The notes under the pieces: model-generated
Database searches by the model: none
Told to the model about the DNA's origin: nothing
The model's input: the letters and a program-made list of their open reading frames with translations, nothing else
Translations under genes and position numbers: made by a program
NCBI GenBank assembly: GCA_963812965.1
Contig: CAWEXG010000002.1
Coordinates: 310,001-374,000, forward strand
Reading direction: 5' to 3'
DNA: 64,000 nt
DNA from: DASXMT01 sp963812965
GTDB taxonomy: Bacteria; Actinomycetota; Acidimicrobiia; Acidimicrobiales; RAAP-2
Shown here: one piece after another, positions 15,490 to 25,157 of the stretch
How positions within the stretch are numbered: the stretch's first letter is position 1
How the letters are laid out: the number at the start of each line of letters is the position of its first letter

Positions 15490-17127
15490 GTGGATGAGAC
15501 AGCGGCCATCCCCACCCTGGACGCCGCCGATGTGGCGCTGATCGCCCAACTAGGAATCCGGCGCCAAGTCGACATCGGGGAGTACCTCTTTCGAGAAGGT
15601 GACGTCACCTACGACTTCTTTGTCATGGTCAGCGCCGAAGTCGACATCGTGGTGAACGTTGACGGCGGCGAAAACGTCATTGTTCATCACGGGCCCAGCC
15701 GGTTTCTCGGCGAGCTCAACATGCTGAGTGGGCTGCGAGTCTTCGTGTCCGCACGGGTCGTCAAATCAGGCGAGGTCATCGTGGTCGCCCGAGACCGGTT
15801 GCGACAGTTGATGGATACCAGGCCACGATTGGGCGACACGATCCTCGCTGCCTTCATGGCTCGCCGGTCGATTCTTCTAACGGGCGCCGCGCCCGCCGTC
15901 CGGGTCATCGGATCTCACTTTTCTCCAGAGTCGCTTCGGGTCCGCGAATTCCTGACTCGAATTCGAGTACCGCACGAGTGGTTGGATCCGGATCGTGACT
16001 CTCAGGTAGAGGACGTCCTACGGGAATTCGGGATCTCGGCGGCTGAGTTACCGGTCGTCATCGCCACTGGGACGGTACTGCGACGACCCACTCCTGGGGA
16101 CCTGGCCAGCTACCTCGGGCTGACAGTAGAGAGCCTGCCGGACCGCTGCTTTGACTTGGTGGTGGTGGGCGGCGGCCCCGCCGGTCTGGCCGCCGCGGTA
16201 TACGGGGCTTCGGAAGGGCTGCGAACTCTCGGGGTGGAGATGACAGCGCCGGGCGGGCAAGCGGGGACGAGTTCGAGGATCGAGAACTACCTGGGCTTTC
16301 CTTTGGGTATCTCCGGCACTGATCTGACAGAACGGGCGGTGATCCAAGCCGAGAAGTTCGGGGCGATCCTCACCGCTCCTTGCACTGCCGTGTCGTTGCG
16401 CAACCAAGCCGGACATCTGGTTGTCCGCCTGAGCGATGGAACCGACGTCGCCGGGCGGGCGGTGATTGCTGCGACCGGAGCAGCCTACCGCCGGCTACAA
16501 GCGGCACGTCTGAGCGAGTTCGAGGGCAACGGCGTCTACTACGCCGCCACCGAGATGGAAGCCCGCATGTGCGGAACAGCGCCGGTTGCCGTCGTCGGTG
16601 GTGGTAACTCCGCCGGGCAGGCGGCCATCTTCTTGAGCCAGGGCGGGTGCGCCGTCACTCTGGTCATCCGCAGCGCCGATCTTACAAAGAGCATGTCCCG
16701 TTACCTGGTGGAGCGGATCGAAGCCGATCCTCGCATCGCCGTCCGGACGCGCACCAACGTCGTCGCGCTGGAAGGAGATCGCACTCTGCAGGCGCTGCGT
16801 CTGAACGGACCTCAGGGCGAGACCCGCGTTGACTGTGCTGGGCTGTTCTCGTTCATCGGAGCGGAGCCCTCCTCCGGTTGGCTTTCTGGCTGCGCTGCCT
16901 TGGATGAACGAGGGTTTGTACTCACCGACTTGTCGCTGACCCCTGATCAGCTTGGTGAGGGTTGGGAGGCCCTCAGCCGGTTGCCGTTGCCGTTCGAGAC
17001 CAGTCACCCGGGTCTCTTTGCGGCCGGCGATCTGCGGTCGGGATCCACCAAGCGAGTCGCAGCAGCCGTAGGTGAGGGATCGGCGTCTGTACGATCAGTG
17101 CATCAGTACGTAGCGTTTGCTACCTAA
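15490..17127 (+). CDS. Three-part fusion: cNMP-binding domain, thioredoxin-like domain, thioredoxin-reductase-like FAD oxidoreductase
   Basis: A 545-aa protein from a GTG start. Residues 12-125 form a cyclic-nucleotide-binding fold (GEYLFREGDVTYDFFVMVSA, FLGELNMLSG). Residues 138-205 resemble a glutaredoxin-like domain, but the usual CxxC position reads HFSPES. Residues 222-545 are a class II FAD/NADPH module: VVVGGGPAGLAAAVYGA, PGGQAGTSSRIENYLGFP, VAVVGGGNSAGQAAIFLSQG and LFAAGDLRSGSTKRVAAAVG. In true thioredoxin reductases the redox CxxC sits near the NADPH fold; here that stretch reads YYAATEMEARMCG with one Cys (361). It is therefore unlikely to reduce thioredoxin by the standard dithiol route. 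A nucleotide-controlled flavin reductase is plausible but inferred. Confidence 0.85.
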   Translation: MDETAAIPTLDAADVALIAQLGIRRQVDIGEYLFREGDVTYDFFVMVSAEVDIVVNVDGGENVIVHHGPSRFLGELNMLSGLRVFVSARVVKSGEVIVVARDRLRQLMDTRPRLGDTILAAFMARRSILLTGAAPAVRVIGSHFSPESLRVREFLTRIRVPHEWLDPDRDSQVEDVLREFGISAAELPVVIATGTVLRRPTPGDLASYLGLTVESLPDRCFDLVVVGGGPAGLAAAVYGASEGLRTLGVEMTAPGGQAGTSSRIENYLGFPLGISGTDLTERAVIQAEKFGAILTAPCTAVSLRNQAGHLVVRLSDGTDVAGRAVIAATGAAYRRLQAARLSEFEGNGVYYAATEMEARMCGTAPVAVVGGGNSAGQAAIFLSQGGCAVTLVIRSADLTKSMSRYLVERIEADPRIAVRTRTNVVALEGDRTLQALRLNGPQGETRVDCAGLFSFIGAEPSSGWLSGCAALDERGFVLTDLSLTPDQLGEGWEALSRLPLPFETSHPGLFAAGDLRSGSTKRVAAAVGEGSASVRSVHQYVAFAT

Positions 17128-17309
17128 TCCTGCCGAGCCCCAGCCCCATTAGTCCAGGTGGAGATCGAACCCTCGTTTCGACGACGAACTACGGCTGCGA
17201 TTCTCGGGACATCGGGACTCGAGCGGCCCGCAAGCTGCGCTTTCGCGACCAGGCGGGTCGAGCGAAACACGGTGGCTTCCTGTCCGCTACAGGTCGGTAC
17301 GCTTATGCG

Positions 17310-17687
17310 ATGCCGATGCCCAAGCGGTCAAGTGTCGATGACTTCTTCGCACAATTGAACGATGTCCAGCGGCCGCACCTCGAGGTGCTCAGGAAACTGA
17401 GCCTCGATACCGACCCGCAGGCGCGGGAGGAACTGAAGTGGAACCTGCCGGCGTACGTCCGCGGAGAGAAGACGAACCTGTGGATGCTTCAGAACTTCAA
17501 GAACCACTGCTCTCTGCGGTTCTCGCCACCGTTCTTTGCCACCCAGAAGGCCGCAGTGGAGGCCGCCGGCTATGAGGCCGGTGAAGGCTTCATCAAGCTC
17601 CCCTACGACAACGAGCTACCGATCGAACTCCTGAAGGCGCTCATGCAGGCACGGGTCGAAGAGTACAAAACGACCGGTGCGGACTAA
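17310..17687 (+). CDS. DUF1801 (YdhG-like) protein
   Basis: A 125-aa protein. The pattern HLEVLRKLSLDTDPQAREEL, then KWNLPAYVRGEKTNLWMLQN, NHCSLRFSPP and a C-terminal helix fits the DUF1801/YdhG family. These are small single-domain proteins that may bind ligands or iron chaperone partners, with no proven reaction. The length is normal. It is an isolated gene between two unrelated ones. The preceding 180 bp show no obvious promoter. Confidence 0.8.
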   Translation: MPMPKRSSVDDFFAQLNDVQRPHLEVLRKLSLDTDPQAREELKWNLPAYVRGEKTNLWMLQNFKNHCSLRFSPPFFATQKAAVEAAGYEAGEGFIKLPYDNELPIELLKALMQARVEEYKTTGAD

Positions 17688-17778
17688 GAACGACTGACCC
17701 GGAGAACTTGCTGTTGGCATAGGCGTGGAAAGCGAGCACCGTAACGATACCGGTGACCGTGACCGCGTTTGTCGGGCT

Positions 17779-19238
17779 CTAATGAGTCGGGTTGGTTGCT
17801 CCGAACCAGGTCGTCAGTGCCTGAGGCAGCTCTGGGTCCGTGAGGTCTCCCACCCAGGCGACATATCCGTCGGGTCGGATCAACACGGCTGGGGGCGCGA
17901 CGACCTCGCCAAGGACCGGAAGCTCCCACACGCCAGCATACTTGGCGTCGACCAACCGGACTCGATTCGCCCACGGAGAGATGTCGAACCCGCCGGGCTC
18001 ACCGAGGTTGAGCAGCACCGGCCGGGCGTCGTGCAGCAGGGTGAATACGCGCAGCGGGCCGTCGGCGGTGACCAGGTCGAGATCGGGCATGCGGCGCCCG
18101 AGCAGCGGGTGTCCCTCGCCGAGGTCGTAGTGGATGTCGAGACCGGAGATCATCGCCGGCGATCCGCTTGCGAGGCTCGTCCATGCTCAGCAGCTCGGTC
18201 ATGGTGTCGCGCAACGCCTCGGTGCGCTCGTCGGTGCCCCTGAGCGCGATCTGCGCCATGGTGTTGTGCAGCACGCGGGCACCGACCGGGTGCCGCTCGG
18301 CGTGGTAGGTGTCCAGGAGGCCGTCTGGTGATGTCCCGTTGACCACCTGGGCCAGCTTCCATCCGAGGTTCACGGCATCCTGCACACCGATGTTGAGGCC
18401 CTGTCCACCTTGCGGGGGATGCACGTGTGCGGCGTCGCCGGCAAGCAGCACCCGTCCCTTGCGGTAGGACGCCGCCTGCCGGGTCATGTCGGTGAAACGG
18501 GAGATCCAGGTCGGGCTGTGCACCCCGTAGTCCGTCCCGTCGACGGCGATGAGCGCCTCGCTGAGATCCTGCAGGGTGGGCTCGCCGGTGTGTTCGAGGT
18601 GCTGTTCGGTCAGTACGACCCGTATTCGGCCCTCCATCCTCCACCCGGCCGATGCCACCGCCAGGGCGCAGGCCGAACTCCGGCTCCTCGTCCATCTCGA
18701 CCTCGGCGATCAGCCAGCTGGTCGACGGATCCCACCCGGGGAACTCGATGCCGGCCGCCTTTCGGATCACGCTGCGTCCTCCGTCGCACCCGACGAGGTA
18801 GTCCGCCCGGAGCGACCGGCCGTCGGACAGCTCGACGTCGACGCCGGTGTCGTCCTGCGCGAAGCCCGTCACCTCACGTTCGCGAACGATCGGCACCCCC
18901 AGCTCGCTGACCCAGGCGGCCAGTATGCGCTCGAAGTGGCTCTGCCACAGCGCGAGCCCGTAGTTGTGGCGGGTGGGGAAGTCGCTGATGTCCAACGGGA
19001 TCCCGGCGAACGCCTGGACCTGCATCGCCTGCCCCTCCGCGAGGAACCGATCGGCGATGCCGCGCTGATCGAGCACCTCGATGGTGCGCGAGTGCAGACC
19101 GCCGGAGCGCGAGCCGTCGAGCTCCTGGCTGGCGCGCCGCTCGACGATCGCGACATCGACCCCCGCCAACGCCAGCTCGGCCGCCAACATCAGCCCGGTC
19201 GGACCGCCTCCGGCGATCACCACCGCATGCTCGGTCAC
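17779..19238 (-). CDS. FAD-dependent aromatic monooxygenase (PheA/TfdB/rifampicin monooxygenase-like), two frameshifts
   Basis: Three frames on the minus strand rebuild one protein of about 485 aa. The first part (19238 to about 18645) starts at a GTG and carries the FAD-binding fold VVIAGGGPTGLMLAAELALA and the DG motif LVGCDGGRSVIRKAAGI. The middle part (about 18645-18155) carries VLLAGDAAHVHPPQGGQGLN, the GD flavin motif. The last part (18155-17779) is a thioredoxin-like C-terminal domain (LLGRRMPDLDLVTADGPL, RPDGYVAWVGDL). Both junctions are explained by one extra base each; the second is a doubled G in GCCGGCGATG. Such enzymes hydroxylate aromatic rings, and one branch inactivates rifampicin. 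The substrate is unknown here. No other decay is seen. Confidence 0.8.
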
Positions 19239-19473
19239 CGCCGCTCCCCGACAAACGCCGCACCGGACAGGGATGGCCATCTCGTACCGATCGACCCTTC
19301 TGTCGAAGGCAACACACGCATTCCACAACTCCCTGGTTCCATAGGTTCTGGCCGTGATCGGCTCAGTGAACGAGTCATGATCAGCACGTTTGGGTCGCTT
19401 GCGGCAAGCCCCCTCCCTCGCGCTACGTTGTTAATGGCGGTGATGGTTCACGCTCGACGATGTGAGCGATCGG

Positions 19474-19872
19474 CTAGCTCGTTACGAGTGCTTCGGTGAG
19501 CGGATCGATCCCGGCTACGTTCGCTGCCACCTCTGGGCCGAGGTTGTGCCTGGCGGCGAGAGCTCGAGGTGAGAGGTACGTGACCTTCGTTTCGTCACCA
19601 TCGGCCCATACGAGGATCTTGAGCGGCAGGTCGATCGCGGCTTCAGGTGCGGCGTCCATGACGGCAGTGCCCGCGACGGGGCTGCCGAAAATGACCAGCG
19701 TGGTGGGTCGTAGGTGTAGTCCTGCTTGACGTGCCTCGGCGGCCTGATCAATGACGGCGAAGATCTTCATTCCTCTGGCGTCGATCAAGCCAGTGAGCGT
19801 GGCCACGGTGGCACCGACGGAGAGCGGGCTGGTCTTGGTCGTTAGCTCTTCAGGAGTCTTAGCGGAGTTCAT
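19474..19872 (-). CDS. DUF302 family protein
   Basis: About 132 aa from the ATG at 19872, preceded by GGAAG. An upstream start 30 bp earlier lacks this. The fold signature is present: GLIDARGMKIFAVIDQAAEA, then RPTTLVIFGSPVAGTAVMDA, LPLKILVWAD and a C-terminal helix. DUF302 proteins are small alpha/beta proteins of unknown reaction, sometimes tied to redox or metal stress. No linked partner is evident here; the flanking genes point in other directions. Confidence 0.85.
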   Translation of the reverse strand: MNSAKTPEELTTKTSPLSVGATVATLTGLIDARGMKIFAVIDQAAEARQAGLHLRPTTLVIFGSPVAGTAVMDAAPEAAIDLPLKILVWADGDETKVTYLSPRALAARHNLGPEVAANVAGIDPLTEALVTS

Positions 19873-20097
19873 TCGTCGTCTTCCTGTTCTCGATGTCTGC
19901 AATCTGGCGGGCTCTGTGGGCTTGCGTTTCTGGCTGCTCGCAGGTCGCGGGGTATGGGGTTGGGGAAAGCAGGAACTGGTGGTGGTACATGGCCACTACT
20001 GACCGTACGTTGAAAATCTCCGTTGGCGGGTCCCCGGCGCCCGATTGAGTCGGAAGGCCAGAAGTGCGCTCGCACAGGGGCGATTAGCCTCATTCAG

Positions 20098-20478
20098 GTG
20101 ACGGTGAACCCTCGTACAGTCAGTCTGGTTGGTTGGGACGGGCCATGGGACCCGGACGACCCTGACGCCAATTTCAAAGCCGACGTGGCTCTTTACTCTC
20201 ACGTTGATCCGATGGCGACGATCAGTCGGCTTGCCACAGCGATGGACATCCCTGAAGGTGCGGTCGTTCACTACGTGCTGGCCAAGTGGGCGTCGGCCGG
20301 CAGTGGTGGCCTCCTTGAACTCGGTCCGTCGATGGTGCATCGACTCTGGGCAGTTATCGAGAAGGCAGAGGACATGGGCACTGAATCGGCTCGACTGGAG
20401 GCGTACGAGCAACTTCATCAGATGATTTCCTGGCTCCGGTTGCCCCTCGTCAACGAAGGTGCTGAGTCTGGGTACTGA
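20098..20478 (+). CDS. DUF6027-like actinobacterial protein
   Basis: About 126 aa from the GTG at 20098 (start MTVNPRTVSLVGWDGPWDPD). An in-frame start 75 bp upstream is possible but adds low-quality sequence. The motifs DPDANFKADVALYSHVDPMA, EGAVVHYVLAKWASAGSGGL and LHQMISWLRLPL are what I recall of the actinobacterial DUF6027 family. No function is known. Its 3' end is separated by 67 bp from the convergent pabBC gene. Confidence 0.7.
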   Translation: MTVNPRTVSLVGWDGPWDPDDPDANFKADVALYSHVDPMATISRLATAMDIPEGAVVHYVLAKWASAGSGGLLELGPSMVHRLWAVIEKAEDMGTESARLEAYEQLHQMISWLRLPLVNEGAESGY

Positions 20479-20545
20479 TGTGGGCGAGACCGTCGAGCCG
20501 GACAGGCTCGTCTTCACCGATGTGACTGTTGCCGAGTTTCCCGGA

Positions 20546-22423
20546 TCAGCAGGTGCAGACGAGATACACGTGAGCCGATCGCCAACCCCGCAGTGAGCTG
20601 AAGGTCGCTACCTCGTCGGCCCGGTGCAGCTGATCCACGGTCACCGTTCGCTCTGTCAGGCGGCCCGAGGCGAGAAGCTCGGCGCGTTCGACTCCTGGCA
20701 GCAGCCCACAATCGAGTGGCGGCGTCCACCATCGGCCATCCACGCGAACAGCCAGATTGGCTCGGGTCGTCTCGGTAACTTCACCTCGTTCGTTGACCAA
20801 CACAACGTCGTCGGCTTGGCGATGACGTCCGGCCCGATCCTCGTAGCGACGCCGATCCGTCGTCTTGTGAAACAACCCTACGTCTGAGGAGATGACCGGC
20901 TTGTGGTCAACACAGAGCTTCAGAGGATCGGGCTGGAGCTCTTCCTTCTCGAGTGTCGAGGTTTCCACTTGGATGGTTCCGTCGAGATGGAAGATGAGGC
21001 GTACCCGAGCTGGAATGGATAGGCCCGAAACGGCTTTGGCGATATCTATCTCCGCATCGATCGGAGGAGGCATGCCGAAGTACGCGGCGGATGACCTGAG
21101 GCGGGCCAGATGCCTCCGAAGGTTGTGCACCCCTCCGTCGGCGTCGTCGGCTGAAGCTGGGTCGAAGCCCATGGTCTCGAGTAGGCCATCGCCAGCTCGG
21201 GCGAACAACGTTGTGTCGGTCAGCGCCTTGGTCTTGACCAAGACCTCGCTCCACTCCGCTGCCGCTGCCGAGTCCCAGGTGATCCCTCCGCCCGAGCCGT
21301 ACTCGACCACTTGACGGGCCTTGTCCACTACTGCCGTGCGGATCGCTACGGCGAAGCGAGCAGACACGCCTTCCGTCTGGGAATCGAAGGTCGATCCTGC
21401 TTGTACGAGGCCCACGGCCCCGCAGTACACGCCGCGTGGCGAGCGCTCCAGGTCGGAGATGATGCTCATTGCCGATACCTTGGGCGCGCCGGTGACCGAA
21501 CCACATGGGAACAGTGCGGCGAAGACGTCGCCGAGCGACACGTCAACCCGCGCCCTGGCCGTCACAGTCGAGGTCAGCTGCCAAAGGGTGGGATGGCGCT
21601 CGACCTGCCATAGCTCCGGCACAGCGACGCTGCCTGGCACAGCGATGCGACCGAGGTCGTTTCGGAGCAAGTCGACAACCATGACGTTTTCGGCTCGTTC
21701 CTTGGAAGACAACCGCAGCGCTTCGGCCTGGCGGTGGTCCTCCTCTGGCCATCGGCCTCGTGGGGCGGTTCCCTTCATGGGACGAGTGGTCAGATAGCCA
21801 GATTCGAGCTCGAAGAACAGCTCAGGCGAACCACAGGCGACGGCCCAATCGGTGGTCTCGAGGTAGGCGTGGTATCCCGTCGAGTGCCCGGCAACCAGTC
21901 GTTGGTACAGGGAGAAAGGGTCTTGTGTCATCAACCAGGGACTGCGCAACCGGGTGGTGTAGTTGACGAGGTAGGCGTCTCCGTTGGCGATGGCCCCGCG
22001 GATGGTATCGACATCTGCTTCGTGTGTCGGAGCATCGGTCTCACACGACCAAGTCGATGAGTCCTCCTGGCCACCAGACTCCGTCCGACGGTGCACTGCA
22101 CCTCTGTCGATTCGAGGAAGCGTCGGGGTGGCGTGGGACTCGGCAAAGAGACCGAACCAGGCCAAGGGGAGATGCGGGGCCTCTGTCGACATCGGATCAC
22201 CGGAACGAACGGTAAGCGCTGTATCGAAGGCAGGCGCTGCCTCGTATGCCACGAAGCCCGCGGCGTACCATCCACGACGGGCTGCGGCCTCGACCTCAGA
22301 GAGCAGGACCGAGATATCCGAGGGACTCCACGCTTCCAGCTGCCCCTTCAGTCCGCTCAACTTCACGGCACCGGAACTACCGGCAGCCGCATGGTCGAAT
22401 CGGCAGCGGACAACTTCGGGCAC
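20546..22423 (-). CDS. pabBC: Aminodeoxychorismate synthase component I fused to aminodeoxychorismate lyase (PabB-PabC)
   Basis: A 625-aa two-domain protein. Residues 1-400 are a chorismate-binding domain (GDAYLVNYTTRLRSPW, RPMKGTAPRGRWPEEDHRQA, ENVMVVDLLRNDLGRIAVPG, LFPCGSVTGAPKVSAMSII, VEYGSGGGITWDS). They convert chorismate and ammonia to aminodeoxychorismate. Residues about 405-610 are a class IV aminotransferase-fold lyase (GLLETMGFDPAS, VLVNERGEVTETTRANLAVR, PPLDCGLLPGVERAELLASG), which releases pyruvate to give p-aminobenzoate for folate. Such fusions are common in bacteria. A PabA amidotransferase partner is not in the window. A Lys expected as the PLP ligand falls in the variable stretch before GDD-like residues and should be checked. 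Confidence 0.88.
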   Translation of the reverse strand: MPEVVRCRFDHAAAGSSGAVKLSGLKGQLEAWSPSDISVLLSEVEAAARRGWYAAGFVAYEAAPAFDTALTVRSGDPMSTEAPHLPLAWFGLFAESHATPTLPRIDRGAVHRRTESGGQEDSSTWSCETDAPTHEADVDTIRGAIANGDAYLVNYTTRLRSPWLMTQDPFSLYQRLVAGHSTGYHAYLETTDWAVACGSPELFFELESGYLTTRPMKGTAPRGRWPEEDHRQAEALRLSSKERAENVMVVDLLRNDLGRIAVPGSVAVPELWQVERHPTLWQLTSTVTARARVDVSLGDVFAALFPCGSVTGAPKVSAMSIISDLERSPRGVYCGAVGLVQAGSTFDSQTEGVSARFAVAIRTAVVDKARQVVEYGSGGGITWDSAAAAEWSEVLVKTKALTDTTLFARAGDGLLETMGFDPASADDADGGVHNLRRHLARLRSSAAYFGMPPPIDAEIDIAKAVSGLSIPARVRLIFHLDGTIQVETSTLEKEELQPDPLKLCVDHKPVISSDVGLFHKTTDRRRYEDRAGRHRQADDVVLVNERGEVTETTRANLAVRVDGRWWTPPLDCGLLPGVERAELLASGRLTERTVTVDQLHRADEVATFSSLRGWRSAHVYLVCTC

Positions 22424-22665
22424 AGATCAAGATCCTTTCACTCTGTTTCCGTTCGAAGCATCACCACTATTTCGACGCCCGGCCAATTGCGGGTACCGCG
22501 CGCTCGTATCCGAGCGATCCAGACAGTCCCGCGTCTACGCAGATTCCGTCGTATCGCCCGGCTGGCTGCTCACCCTCATACCGGCTTTTGACCTGTTCAG
22601 AGGTGAGCCCTGATGGCAGCACGTCTGACCCCTGACGCTTTCCGTGTGTGTTTGACTGGATTGCC

Positions 22666-23124
22666 GTGGCCGACAAGCTTGAGGTGTCCCGTGAAATCGC
22701 CGCACCGCCCCAGCAGGTCTACGCCGCCATCTCGGATGTGACCCGTATGGGTGAGTGGTCCGAGGAGTGCTACGCCTGCGAATGGCACGAGGGATTCGAC
22801 GGACCGATCGTCGGTGCCGTCTTCGATGGTCACAACCGTCACGGCGACCACGAATGGATCACCCAGGGCAGGGTCATCGAGGCGGAACCGGGTCGTGCGT
22901 TCGCGTTCGAGTGTTCGATGTTGGACTTCCACTACTCGACGTGGGGTTATCGCATCGAACCCACAGGGACAGGTTGCCGGGTCACCGAGTGGAGCGAAGA
23001 CCTCCGGCCTGAGTCTGCGTTGGAGTTCAGCAAGCGAGTCTCAGGAGTCGACGACAGGAGGGCCCGCAATCGTGAGACGATGAGCGGAACGCTGGAGCGT
23101 CTCGCTGAGGTTTTCGCACGCTGA
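22666..23124 (+). CDS. SRPBCC family protein (polyketide cyclase/dehydrase type)
   Basis: About 152 aa starting MADKLEVSREIAAPPQQVYA from the GTG at 22666. A GTG 18 bp upstream is the alternative. VYAAISDVTRMGEWSEECYA and FECSMLDFHYSTWGYRIEPT are typical of START-like SRPBCC proteins, which bind hydrophobic ligands in a deep pocket. Some act as cyclases or lipid carriers; this subgroup has no assigned substrate. It is a single gene, running away from pabBC. Confidence 0.85.
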   Translation: MADKLEVSREIAAPPQQVYAAISDVTRMGEWSEECYACEWHEGFDGPIVGAVFDGHNRHGDHEWITQGRVIEAEPGRAFAFECSMLDFHYSTWGYRIEPTGTGCRVTEWSEDLRPESALEFSKRVSGVDDRRARNRETMSGTLERLAEVFAR

Positions 23125-23233
23125 CCGTCACTGTAAGGCGCGTTTCTGGGGACTTCGTCAGTTTCAGCCAGTACCCACCGGCAAGCAACAGGAGCGACTG
23201 ACAGGTGCTGGCGCCACCATCGACGGCACCGGG

Positions 23234-23626
23234 TCATTTTCCGAGATGGCGCTCTATGTCCTGGTGCGTCGTGGAGGGCGTACGGGTTTTGTTCTTGACT
23301 TGTGTGTGTGCGGTTTCGGCGAGCCGCTTGATCGTGGCGAGCCGCCGGTCCCATTCGGCGGCGGCGTCAGTCATGGCCCGGGTGGCCTGATCGAGGCGGT
23401 CGCCTTCGATTCGATAGAGAACCTCCCGGCCTTGTTTGCGCCGGCTGATCAACCCGGCGTGCTCAAGAACGACGAGGTGTTTCGAGACGGCTTGACGGGA
23501 GAAAGGCACCTTTCCAGCCAGCCAGCTCGCGCTCACTTCACCGTTGCTGACGAGGAGGTCGAGGACCCGGCGTCGAGAGGGGTCGCCGATGGCCGACCAT
23601 AACTCGTCATCGGGCGAATCGGTCAT
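23234..23626 (-). CDS. ArsR-family winged-helix regulator
   Basis: A 130-aa protein. LWSAIGDPSRRRVLDLLVSN, ASWLAGKVPFSRQAVSKHLV and VLEHAGLISRRKQGREVLYR form the classic ArsR/SmtB winged helix. No Cys metal-binding motif is present, so this is the metal-independent type commonly paired with SRPBCC genes. The start ATG overlaps the SRPBCC stop (ATGA), so they are coupled, with the regulator second. It is likely to bind the TGCAACC-type sites at 24154-24280. Confidence 0.9.
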   Translation of the reverse strand: MTDSPDDELWSAIGDPSRRRVLDLLVSNGEVSASWLAGKVPFSRQAVSKHLVVLEHAGLISRRKQGREVLYRIEGDRLDQATRAMTDAAAEWDRRLATIKRLAETAHTQVKNKTRTPSTTHQDIERHLGK

Positions 23627-24069
23627 TCAGATGAGCGCTGCGCGACCAGTGTGGCGAGACGATTCATGTATGTCTCCCATCCACCCTGGTGCTCTTCGGC
23701 ATAACGGCTCTTCTCCGCGTCGGGCCAGGCGAGTAGCTCGTGGCCGCTCTCTGTCACTCGGAGACGGGTCCGCTCCTCACTCTCGGGCACCAGGATGAAC
23801 TCGACGAGCATCGAGTTGCCGGCTACCGGCTCTTCTTCGCGAGGGTGGTTCCAGCGGAACGAGAATCGGGTAGGTGGATCTACCGTCTCCACCACGACCG
23901 GGCCGCCTTGATCTCCGAAGTGCATGTATCCGTGAGCACCAGGTTCGAGTACTAGCTCTACCCGGTCGGCGAACCACTGGCTGATCTGGTCAGGCTCCGT
24001 GATGGTGCTCCACACCACCTCTGCTGGTGCTTCGATCAGAACCTCCCGCTCGATCTTCAGGTCGCCCAT
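23623..24069 (-). CDS. SRPBCC (AHSA1-like) protein co-transcribed with ArsR
   Basis: About 148 aa from the ATG at 24069, preceded by a GGAGA site. An earlier ATG at 24096 is less likely. IEREVLIEAPAEVVWSTITE, PDQISQWFADRVEL and GWETYMNRLATLV are typical of the AHSA1-type START fold. These proteins bind a ligand or partner. In many genomes they share an operon with an ArsR regulator, as here with a 4-bp overlap. It diverges from the DUF5134 gene across an operator-rich region. Confidence 0.85.
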   Translation of the reverse strand: MGDLKIEREVLIEAPAEVVWSTITEPDQISQWFADRVELVLEPGAHGYMHFGDQGGPVVVETVDPPTRFSFRWNHPREEEPVAGNSMLVEFILVPESEERTRLRVTESGHELLAWPDAEKSRYAEEHQGGWETYMNRLATLVAQRSSE

Positions 24070-24153
24070 CGGTCTCCGTTCCTTGTGCTCACCCAACCGC
24101 GGATCTTGGTGGGCGGTGGGGTTACTGCTCGGCGACGACCGTCACCGACGATC

Positions 24154-24280
24154 TGCAACCAATAGTAGCACGTCAGGTCTACATGCGTACTGCTGACTGC
24201 ATCTCGGCAACCAAAGGGGACCTCGGAAACATGCAACTTCTGGTTGCATATATCGACAAGAAGTGCTACTAATGGTTGCA
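24154..24280. promoter_or_regulatory. Operator cluster between SRPBCC/ArsR and DUF5134 genes
   Basis: TGCAACCAATAGTAGCAC (24154-24171) and GTGCTACTAATGGTTGCA (24263-24280) are inverted copies with one mismatch in 18. Between them lies TGCAAC-TTCTG-GTTGCA (24232-24248). All share TGCAAC/GTTGCA, a pattern typical of the ArsR/SRPBCC class. The local AT content is high. The regulator at 23234-23626 is the obvious candidate to bind here and control both directions. Confidence 0.6.
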
Positions 24281-24446
24281 GGTCGTCAAGGGGGGAACCA
24301 TGCAGAAGACTCAAGGTGTGGACCGGGACAGCGCTCCCATCGCTGACGACAAGCACACCAATCACCATCGAAGTGACAGGTCGTCGCTACCTGTCTCGGT
24401 TGGAGCGGCGTCTGGTGTCCCCGTCCTTGTCCGGCAAGGAGCCTGA

Positions 24447-25157
24447 GATGGCTGGTCCCACCTGGCTCAGTGACGGCTTCGGATCGCTGATGCCCGTCGT
24501 CGCGGTGCTCAGCCTGATACGACTGCTCGTCTCGCGGCGGCGTGGCGTGTCGATCTCGACGTCGACGTGACGCATCTCTGTATGGGTGTAGCGATGGCCG
24601 GAATGCTGATACCGAGCCTGGATCCATTGCCGTCCGGCGTGTGGGAGGGCGTCTTCTCGGTGCTCGCTGCTTGGTTCATCTGGCGTACCTTCGCCGTGGT
24701 TGCTCGCAGGTTCGCAGGCGCATCTGACGACAGTGTCCGCTGTCCTTGCCTGACCCACCTCGTGATGACCTTCGCCATGCTCTACATGTACATCGTTCCC
24801 ACGGCCTCGTTGATGGGCTCTACGAGTGGCGGGATGGTGATGGGTGATACAACGCATGCTGGCGGCTTCGTGGGCCTTCCGTTTCTGTTCCTTGTCGCCT
24901 TGGTTGTTTTGGGGGCCTGGGAGCTCAACGTTGCCAGCCATGCCACCCAGCCCCTCTCTGCTACGAGGACAGCGAGTTCTCGGGCCCATGCCTTCTCAGG
25001 TTTCAGCGGACCCACTGCAGCGATCGCACTTGCTACTGCGCAGGCCGGGAGCGCGAGCCACACCCAGTTGAAGGCGTGGCCGGCACCAGGTCTGAAGACT
25101 GCAGCCCACGTCGCTATGTGCATCACCATGGCGTACATGCTCGTCGTGATGGTGTGA
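24447..25157 (+). CDS. DUF5134 membrane protein, one frameshift
   Basis: It starts MAGPTWLSDGFGSLMPVVAV at the ATG 24447, after AAGGAG. The first 30 codons then run out of frame in the GCGGCGGCGTGG stretch (24531-24545). The continuation WRVDLDVDVTHLCMGVAMAG lies in another frame up to 25157. One missing base restores a protein of about 236 aa. It has six or so hydrophobic segments with Met/His-rich ends (THLCMGVAMAGMLIP, HLVMTFAMLYMYIVP, HVAMCITMAYMLVVM), as in the actinobacterial DUF5134 family, often found near copper or redox genes. The Met/His pattern suggests metal contact within the membrane, which is inference. Confidence 0.75.
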
